A stretch of 7,813 nt of DNA from DASZMJ01 sp035551935 (GTDB lineage: Bacteria; Planctomycetota; Planctomycetia; Isosphaerales; Isosphaeraceae), in the NCBI GenBank assembly GCA_035551935.1, contig DASZMJ010000219.1, forward strand, positions 1 to 7,813, in the 5' to 3' direction. The notes beneath the pieces were generated by a model. The model did not search any database and had not been told where the DNA came from. It was given only the letters and a program-made list of their open reading frames with translations. The position numbers and the translations under genes were made by a program. Position 1 is the first letter of the stretch; every line of letters begins with the position of its first letter. Below are positions 1 through 4,713 of this stretch, piece by piece.

Positions 1-239
1 GATTCGATCGTGCGAAGATGGCCTCCGGATGCCCCTCCCGAGTGGCTCGCGCGGCGGATTTCCCGGGCAAAACGCTGATCGACAACGGCTGATGAATCGT
101 CAAAGCCCCTGACAAATGTCGTTCAGGCCGTGAACGCGTACGGTCGGGGAACGCGTCGTCATGAGAGTCTCCTGCCGGGAGTCCCTGCGGGATTCTCGCA
201 AGGGGTCAAGCCGGCGGCCGGACGCGCGGGAGGGCGACG
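1..239. other. Left-edge region without a clear gene
   Basis: No convincing complete gene is seen. One plus-strand frame is open from base 3 to a stop at 90-92, immediately followed by a second in-frame TGA; it could be the last 29 codons of a gene entering from the left. The peptide (ending in FPGKTLIDNG) matches nothing I recognise, so this is only a possibility. The rest, up to the Shine-Dalgarno sequence GGGAGGG at 228-234, should hold the promoter of the DUF421 gene, but no good -35/-10 pair stands out. Confidence 0.4.
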
Positions 240-746
240 ATGGGAGCGATCTTCGGAGTCGATTGGCGGGGCGTCTTCGCGCCGAGGGTGCCGTTGGCGG
301 AGGTCGTCGTGCGCGGGTCGCTGGTGTACCTGGCGCTGATCGTGATGATGCGGCTGGCGCGGAAGCGGGCGATGGGGACGGTGGGGATGGCGGACCTGTT
401 GATGATCGTCCTGATCGCCGACGCGGCGCAGAACGCGATGGCGGCGGGGTACCGTTCCGTCACCGACGGCGTCGTGCTCGTGGCCACGCTGCTGGCCTGG
501 AATCAGGCGCTCGACTGGCTCGGCGACCGCTCGGACCTCGTCCGCCGGCTCGTCCGCCCGCCGTCGCTCCTGCTGGTCCGCGACGGCCGCATGCTCCGCA
601 AGAACATGCGGTTCGAGATGATCTCCGAGGAGGAATTGCGCTCCGTGCTCCGCAAGCAAGGCATCGACGATCTGGGCCGCGTCAAGGAGGCGCGGATGGA
701 GCCGGACGGGGCGATCAGCGTCGTCGAGCGCGCGCCGGGCGGATAG
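240..746 (+). CDS. DUF421 / YetF-family membrane protein
   Basis: A 168-residue inner-membrane protein of the DUF421 (YetF/YcaP-like) family, whose biochemical role is poorly defined. Three hydrophobic segments are visible at about residues 22-38, 50-68 and 75-93. They are followed by a soluble C-terminal domain (about 105-165). Family hallmarks are the segment MADLLMIVLIADAAQNAM, matching the usual '(F)DLL...AVQNAM' pattern, and the C-terminal stretch with ISEEELRSVLRKQGIDDLGRVKEARMEPDG split over residues 128-157, matching the family's 'EEL...LR..GI..L..V..A.LE.DG' pattern. The start is supported by GGGAGGG at 228-234, five bases before the ATG. Its length is near the short end of the family. 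It is a single gene converging on the pentapeptide-repeat gene, with a palindrome between them. The family assignment is firm; the function is not known. Confidence 0.9.
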   Translation: MGAIFGVDWRGVFAPRVPLAEVVVRGSLVYLALIVMMRLARKRAMGTVGMADLLMIVLIADAAQNAMAAGYRSVTDGVVLVATLLAWNQALDWLGDRSDLVRRLVRPPSLLLVRDGRMLRKNMRFEMISEEELRSVLRKQGIDDLGRVKEARMEPDGAISVVERAPGG

Positions 747-792
747 CGGTCCGGCCCGGCCGATCTCGGCGACAACCCACGCATCTCGGAAT

Positions 793-819
793 CGGCCCTC
801 TCCCCCCGCGAGAGGGCCG
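793..819. repeat. Palindrome between convergent genes, possible terminator
   Basis: Perfect 10-bp arms (CGGCCCTCTC at 793-802, GAGAGGGCCG at 810-819) around a 7-base loop, in the 92-base gap between two convergent stop codons. The position suits a bidirectional terminator, but there is no T-run on either side, so Rho-independent action is doubtful. Read on the minus strand, the sequence from 826 leftward (CCCTCACCCCGGCCCTCTC) closely resembles the repeats at 7569-7674 and 7757-7800, and the flank GGAATCG is also shared with 7752-7758. It is therefore best seen as a copy of a dispersed repeat. Confidence 0.6.
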
Positions 820-838
820 GGGTGAGGGCCTCCGGCGA

Positions 839-3019
839 TCAGCAACGCTCGCGGAGGATGGCGCCGCAGCGGAGGAGGTGGCGGGACTGGGAGGGGTCGA
901 TGCGGGCGTCGCGGAGGTCGACGAGGTAGAAGTCGACGCCGTCGATCCGGGCGCCGCGGAGGTCGGCGCCGCGGAGGTTGGCCTTGCGGACCTCCTCGGG
1001 GGCCTTGAAGTCGCGGTCGTGGTAGTCGTCGGTGTAGAAGCCGGTGCGCGAGCCCTCGCAGGCGATCGGGCTGCCGACGAGGCCGCCGCGCGAGGAGCCG
1101 AGGTGGAAGCTCGCGCCGCGGAGGTCGGCGTCGCGGAGGTCGGCGCCTTCCCAGTCGATCTCGGCCAGGCCGGCGTCGCGGAGGTCGGCCTGGGCGAGGT
1201 CGGCGCCCGGGAGCTTCGAGCCGGTCAGCAGCGCGCGGCGGAGGTCGGCGGCGCGGAGGCAGGCGTCGGGCAGCTCGATGCCCTCGAGGTCGCAGCGGGA
1301 GAGGCCGGCGCCGCCGAGGTCGGCGCCGCGGAAGTCGGCGCGGGTGAGGACGAGGCCGTTGAGCATCGCGTCGCCGAGGTCGGCCCCCTGGAAGTCGGCG
1401 CCGGCGATCGTGGCGCCGCGGAGGTCGGCCAGGCGGAAGTTGGCGCGGGCGCAGAGGGCGTCGGTCAGGTCGGCCTTGCCGAGCCGGGCGCGGGTCGCCT
1501 GCGCGGCGGTCAGGTCGGCGCCGGAGAAGTCGGCCTCCTCGGCGACGAGGTCGCTCAAGGTCGCCCCGCGCAGGTTGACGCGTCGGAAGCGGGCGCGGTG
1601 GGCCTGGGCGCCCGAGAGCCTTGCGCCGGCGAGGTCGGCCTGGTTGAGGTCGGCGCATTTGAGGTCGGCGCCGGCGAGGTCGACGCCGGCCCAGGGGGCG
1701 TGGTCGAGGAAGGCGCCGGCGAGGTTCGGGCTCGTGCCCGGCTCGGGCCGCCAGGGGTCGCCGGCCGCGAGCAAGAGGCTCGCCGCCGTCGCCTGCCAGT
1801 GCCCGCGCCGCTCGGTCCGGCCGGCGATCGCGCGGAGCCGCCGCAGGGCCTGCGGCCGGGGCGACAGGCACGCCCCGGCCTCGCGCACGAGGTCGCGCGG
1901 GAGCGACTCGCGGAGGAAGCCGGGCGGCCGATCCCCTTCGAGGACCTCGATCATCCCTTCGGCGGCCAGCAGCAGTTGCGCGGGCCGGTGTCGCATCAGG
2001 CGCAGGGCCTCGCGGTCCGCGCCGCGGGCGCGGAGGTCGGCGATGATCCCGCGCAACTCCATGCCGGGCCAGTGGAGCAGGTCGATGCAGGCCAATCGGA
2101 CCGCGCCCGCCAGCTCGTCGGAGGCCAGCCGCTCCCGCAATTCCCGCCGCAAGGCGTCCTTGATCGTGCGCAAGGAATCGTCATAGACGAGCCGGTCGAG
2201 CACCGGCGCCCAGAGCTCGGCGATCCCTTCGAGCCAACCCTTGTCCTTCGCCCCCTTCAGCCGCGCCAGCACCGAGCCGCACCGCTCGCGGTGATTGGCG
2301 GCGAGATACTCGACGAGATCATCATCGACCCAGGGGGCGAGGCGGAGGGTCGCGAGGCGCCGGTGCGCCCGCTCCGCGCCCGCCGTGTAGACGACCAGGC
2401 CCCGCGACTGCGCCCGAGCGACCGTCTCCGCGCGGGCGTTGTCGACCAGGGTCACGGGCATCGTCGCATCGGCCAGGGCGTCGGCCAGGTGCGCCAGGGC
2501 CGTCGACTTGCCCGAGCCGGGCGGGCCTTCGAGCCGGATCGCGCCGCGGTGCCCGCAGCCCGCGATCACCGCGACCTCCTCGACCAGGGGCGTCGACGTC
2601 GTCCCCCCCGGCGACAGCACCCGCGGCCGCACGACCGCCCGCGCCCCGATGACGATCGCCTCGACCGGCCCCTTCGCGGAGCCGGCGACGACGTCGAGCC
2701 ACGGGTCGTACAGGTCGACCGCCGGCGCGGCGGCCGGGGCGTGATCGGCCGCCGGCTCGGTCTCCTCGTCGCCGCGCCCCGTACGCTCGGCGCGGGCCAG
2801 GACCAGGCCGACCGAGAGGCCGAACGAGCCCCCGGCGATCGCGCCGAGGGCCGTCGCGACGATGACCCCGCCGCCGCGATATGCCTCGATTCCCCCCGCG
2901 ATCGCGCCCCCCAGGAGGGCGCCGACCGTCGCCAGGTACGCCGCCCAGGGGAAGATGTCGGCCGACGCCGACGCCCCTGCGCTCGCCCTTGCTCGCTCCC
3001 GTGAGCCCTCGCCGGCCAT
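839..3019 (-). CDS. Membrane-hairpin, P-loop NTPase-like, pentapeptide-repeat protein
   Basis: A 726-residue multidomain protein. Residues 24-43 and 51-76 are hydrophobic and glycine-rich (GALLGGAIAGG; GAIAGGSFGLSVG), forming a likely two-helix membrane hairpin with glycine-zipper spacing. A Walker A motif GPPGSGKST lies at 165-173. VTLVDN at 189-194 is a possible Walker B, and LVVYTAG (208-214) followed by LAPWVDDDLVEYLA (227-240) resembles the sensor-1 and following region of STAND/NACHT-like NTPases, in a very compact form. About 240-430 is helical and unassigned. A pentapeptide (A(D/N)LxG-type) solenoid spans about 432-706, broken by a non-repeat insert at about 640-677. The start is supported by GGGAGGGGG just upstream (3022-3030). 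No neighbour shares its orientation, so it looks monocistronic. The domains are clear except for the NTPase subtype, which is inferred. It may be a membrane-acting sensor or immune-type protein, or a structural or regulatory protein of unrelated role. Confidence 0.88.
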   Translation of the reverse strand: MAGEGSRERARASAGASASADIFPWAAYLATVGALLGGAIAGGIEAYRGGGVIVATALGAIAGGSFGLSVGLVLARAERTGRGDEETEPAADHAPAAAPAVDLYDPWLDVVAGSAKGPVEAIVIGARAVVRPRVLSPGGTTSTPLVEEVAVIAGCGHRGAIRLEGPPGSGKSTALAHLADALADATMPVTLVDNARAETVARAQSRGLVVYTAGAERAHRRLATLRLAPWVDDDLVEYLAANHRERCGSVLARLKGAKDKGWLEGIAELWAPVLDRLVYDDSLRTIKDALRRELRERLASDELAGAVRLACIDLLHWPGMELRGIIADLRARGADREALRLMRHRPAQLLLAAEGMIEVLEGDRPPGFLRESLPRDLVREAGACLSPRPQALRRLRAIAGRTERRGHWQATAASLLLAAGDPWRPEPGTSPNLAGAFLDHAPWAGVDLAGADLKCADLNQADLAGARLSGAQAHRARFRRVNLRGATLSDLVAEEADFSGADLTAAQATRARLGKADLTDALCARANFRLADLRGATIAGADFQGADLGDAMLNGLVLTRADFRGADLGGAGLSRCDLEGIELPDACLRAADLRRALLTGSKLPGADLAQADLRDAGLAEIDWEGADLRDADLRGASFHLGSSRGGLVGSPIACEGSRTGFYTDDYHDRDFKAPEEVRKANLRGADLRGARIDGVDFYLVDLRDARIDPSQSRHLLRCGAILRERC

Positions 3020-3072
3020 GTCCCCCTCCCGGTCGTCGCGACCTGTTGGGTGGCCCAGACACCTACACGTCG

Positions 3073-3101
3073 ATGTTAGCCGATCGTGGGCGGCTCGGAA
3101 A
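3073..3101 (-). promoter_or_regulatory. Weak candidate promoter for the pentapeptide-repeat gene
   Basis: On the minus strand a -10-like TAACAT (3073-3078) lies 17 bases after a poor -35-like TTTCCG (3096-3101), about 54 bases upstream of the ATG at 3019. The -10 matches the sigma-70 consensus at 4 of 6 positions and the -35 is weak. It is the best candidate in the short stretch between the gene and the palindromic element, but it is unproven. Confidence 0.25.
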
Positions 3102-3146
3102 GCCCCGGGACCCGCCAGAAGAGGGCCGAGTGCCTCGAAGAGGTGC

Positions 3147-3188
3147 CGAGTGCTGAGTGCTGAGTGCTGAGTGCTGAGTGCTGAGTGG
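3147..3188. repeat. Left TGAGTGC heptanucleotide array
   Basis: Six 7-base units: CGAGTGC, four perfect TGAGTGC (3154-3181) and a terminal TGAGTGG. This is the left arm core of the large palindrome. It has one perfect unit fewer than the right array, which suggests strand slippage. Confidence 0.95.
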
Positions 3189-3215
3189 AGAGAAGAACCC
3201 GCGGCGCGTTAGCTT

Positions 3216-3283
3216 ACAGGGCGTAACACGGGGGGACAGGCACCTCGAAGACTCGGAGCCAGTCCCCCCGTGTTACGCCCTGT
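3216..3283. repeat. Inner perfect 22-bp inverted repeat
   Basis: Arms 3216-3237 and 3262-3283 are exact reverse complements (ACAGGGCGTAACACGGGGGG... against ...CCCCCCGTGTTACGCCCTGT) around a 24-base loop. It forms the central stem of the 3116-3374 element. There is no downstream T-run typical of an intrinsic terminator. Its sequence is unrelated to the 7-mer arrays, which suggests a composite or nested insertion. Confidence 0.92.
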
Positions 3284-3295
3284 TATCTTCTTTCT

Positions 3296-3344
3296 CCACT
3301 CAGCACTCAGCACTCAGCACTCAGCACTCAGCACTCAGCACTCG
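3296..3344. repeat. Right GCACTCA heptanucleotide array
   Basis: Seven 7-base units: CCACTCA, five perfect GCACTCA (3303-3337) and a terminal GCACTCG. It is the reverse complement of the left array plus one extra unit. In translation it reads as a STQHSAL-type peptide, which makes a false N-terminal extension of the downstream gene possible in automated annotation. Confidence 0.95.
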
Positions 3345-3384
3345 GCACTTCTTCGAGGCACTCAGCACTTTCTGCGAGGCGACC

Positions 3385-4212
3385 ATGGCCGACTATCCGC
3401 CGCCGCTCGACGCCCTCCTCGAAATCGGCGACGTCTGGCGATCCGAGGGCCACGGACCGGTCGATTACCGGGCCTTGGGCGTCGGCCGCGAGCACGTCGC
3501 GGACCTGCTCCGCATGACGACGGACGAGGACCTCGCGACCCGGGACCTCCGGGACGGACCCGCCGGGTGGGCGCCGTACCACGCGTTGCATGCGCTGGGC
3601 GCGCTCCGCGCCGAGGAGGCCATCGGGCCGCTCGCGGGCCTGTTCCGCCGCTTCGAGGAGACCGACGACGATTACGGCATGGAGATGCTCGCCGACGTCT
3701 TCGGCGCGATCGGCCCGGCGGCGCTGCCGGCCCTGGAGGCGCTGTTCGACGACGCCACGCGACGCGAGCACAGCTACGCCCTCAACGTGGCCTCCGAGGC
3801 GATCGCCGCGATCGGCCGAGGCGACCCGACGGCCCGGTCCGAGGCCGTGGCGACGCTGACCCGCCTGCTCGACGCGGCCGAGCGGAACGACCCGACGCTC
3901 AACGGCTTCCTCGTCTCGGCGCTGGTCGACCTCGACGCGGCCGAGGCGGGGCCGACGCTGGAGCGGGCGTTCGACGCGGGGCTCGTCGACGAGACGATCG
4001 CCGGGGACAAGGCGATGATCCTCTTCGACCTCGACCTCGGCCCGCCGCCCGACCCGGGCATCCCCCGCTTCCGCACCTGGCCCGTCGCGCCGACCGACCC
4101 CGTCGTCCGCCCCGACCCTCCGCGCCGCGAGGACCGCTCGAAGCGTCCCGACCCCGCCAAGCTCGCCCGCCAGCACAAGGACGCTCGGAAGAAGAAGGGC
4201 AAGCGCCGCTGA
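3385..4212 (+). CDS. HEAT-like repeat protein with basic C-terminal tail
   Basis: A 275-residue soluble protein without signal peptide or membrane segment. About residues 60-215 form helical HEAT/PBS-lyase-like repeats: WAPYHALHALGALRAEEAI (62-80), MLADVFGAIGPAALPALEAL (101-120), ALNVASEAIAAIG (132-144) and DPTLNGFLVSALVDLDAAEA (169-188). The NGFLVSALVDL segment and the following VDETIAGD are features I recall in a conserved HEAT-like family, possibly related to DUF1186. The tail (about 218-275) is proline-rich, then strongly basic, ending KKKGKRR, and could bind nucleic acid or acidic partners. I place the start at ATG 3385, with GAGG at 3376-3379. An in-frame ATG at 3178 would add 69 residues made of the palindromic repeat and is rejected. 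Any promoter must lie in or beyond the large palindrome. It converges on the DUF2784 gene with 5 bases between stops. The role is probably protein-protein scaffolding and is otherwise unknown. Confidence 0.85.
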   Translation: MADYPPPLDALLEIGDVWRSEGHGPVDYRALGVGREHVADLLRMTTDEDLATRDLRDGPAGWAPYHALHALGALRAEEAIGPLAGLFRRFEETDDDYGMEMLADVFGAIGPAALPALEALFDDATRREHSYALNVASEAIAAIGRGDPTARSEAVATLTRLLDAAERNDPTLNGFLVSALVDLDAAEAGPTLERAFDAGLVDETIAGDKAMILFDLDLGPPPDPGIPRFRTWPVAPTDPVVRPDPPRREDRSKRPDPAKLARQHKDARKKKGKRR

Positions 4213-4217
4213 GTCGG

Positions 4218-4628
4218 TCACGATCGGCCGCCATCCTTCCGTCGGGGCCATCGAGGCGGGCCGAGGAGGAAGGTCGCGAGCACGACGAGGCCGAAGGCCG
4301 TGTAGCAGGCGATGAACACGATGGGCGGGGCGCGGAAGAACATGAGGCGGTGGACCCAGTATTCGATGAAGTCCTGCTCGTGGATCGCCTGCCCGCCCGC
4401 GGTCCGCAGGCGATTCTCCAGGAGGGTCAGCGGGCAGGTCCGGCCGACCCACGCCTGGATCACCACCACGCCGATCATCGCCAGGTGGACGTTTCGCAGC
4501 CAGAAGTTCCGGGCCCAATGCCGACGGAGGACCAGCCCCACGACGATCGCCACCAGCCCGAGGACCACGAACAGCACGTACGCGAAGTGCGCCACCACCA
4601 CGGCGTCGGCGAGCAGGCGGTAGACCAT
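4218..4628 (-). CDS. DUF2784 family membrane protein
   Basis: A 136-residue integral membrane protein of the uncharacterised DUF2784 family. Hydrophobic segments lie at about residues 7-34, 47-61 and 102-122. Family hallmarks are LADAVVVAHFAYVLFVVLG near the N terminus, the CPLTLLENRLR motif at 65-75, and HEQDFIEYWVHRLMF at 83-97. The start is set at the ATG complementary to 4626-4628, where MVYRLLADAV matches the usual family N terminus. An AAGGGG sequence (4634-4639) precedes it by five bases. A longer in-frame start at 4709 would translate the degenerate repeat between this gene and its neighbour and is rejected. It lies 85 bases downstream of the VWA gene on the same strand and could be co-transcribed with it, though a repeat separates them. 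Its biochemical role is unknown. Confidence 0.9.
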   Translation of the reverse strand: MVYRLLADAVVVAHFAYVLFVVLGLVAIVVGLVLRRHWARNFWLRNVHLAMIGVVVIQAWVGRTCPLTLLENRLRTAGGQAIHEQDFIEYWVHRLMFFRAPPIVFIACYTAFGLVVLATFLLGPPRWPRRKDGGRS

Positions 4629-4642
4629 CGTTGCCCCTTGGG

Positions 4643-4713
4643 GAGAAGTGCCGAGCGGAGAAGACAGAACTTGTGTCCTACTCCGCACTCGTGACTCAGC
4701 ACTCAGCACTTTT
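4643..4713. repeat. Degenerate relative of the 7-mer palindromic element
   Basis: The gap between two minus-strand genes carries a decayed, shorter version of the 3116-3374 element. The left part GAAGTGCCGAG (4645-4654) with GGAGAAGA matches the outer arm motif. The right part has GCACTC then two ACTCAGC units and ends CACTCAGCACTTT, the same right end as the larger copy at about 3359-3371. The two halves pair poorly here (only short segments such as CGGAG/CTCCG). The central 22-bp stem is absent. Confidence 0.7.

Larger units (their letters stand above)
3116..3374. repeat. Large nested palindromic element with heptanucleotide arrays
   Basis: A roughly 259-bp imperfect palindrome in the divergent intergenic gap. 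The outer arms run from about 3116-3195 and 3287-3374. They share, as reverse complements, GTGCCTCGAAGA-GTGCCGAGTGC (CCTCGAAGAGGTGCC at 3133-3147 against GGCACTTCTTCGAGG at 3344-3358) and then the TGAGTGC arrays and TGGAGA. Inside sits a second, perfect 22-bp inverted repeat (3216-3237 and 3262-3283). The 24-base loop holds a further fragment, GCACCTCGAAG (3240-3250), related to the outer arms. The right end abuts the Shine-Dalgarno sequence of the HEAT-like gene. There is no transposase and no clear target duplication. The element could fold as a cruciform in DNA or as a long hairpin in RNA. I recall similar ACTCAGC repeats in planctomycete and cyanobacterial genomes, but have not verified this. 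Confidence 0.9.

Noticed and set aside
902..1726. Tandem DNA repeat with GAGGTCGGCG units as a separate repeat feature
   Set aside because: The 15-base periodicity is the coding signature of the pentapeptide solenoid, not an independent repeat.
159..1871. A 570-codon minus-strand open frame over the DUF421 gene and the pentapeptide region
   Set aside because: Its product is Arg/Pro-rich low-complexity sequence in the wrong frame of two recognisable genes.
161..3004. A 947-codon plus-strand open frame antisense to the pentapeptide-repeat gene
   Set aside because: It crosses two well-supported genes and its product is a low-complexity Arg/Ala/Gly/Val sequence driven by GC-rich third positions and the 15-base pentapeptide periodicity; no domain or ribosome site supports it.
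3147..3344. CRISPR array suggested by short regularly repeated units
   Set aside because: The 7-base units are contiguous with no spacers and occur in opposite orientation in two arrays; no cas genes are present.
3178..3384. N-terminal extension of the HEAT-like protein (69 extra residues)
   Set aside because: The extra residues are a translation of the palindrome, including the STQHSAL-type repeat; ATG 3385 has its own GAGG site and the protein proper begins there.
4629..4709. N-terminal extension of the DUF2784 protein (27 extra residues)
   Set aside because: It translates the degenerate repeat and lacks family similarity; MVYRLLADAV at 4628 is the expected family N terminus.
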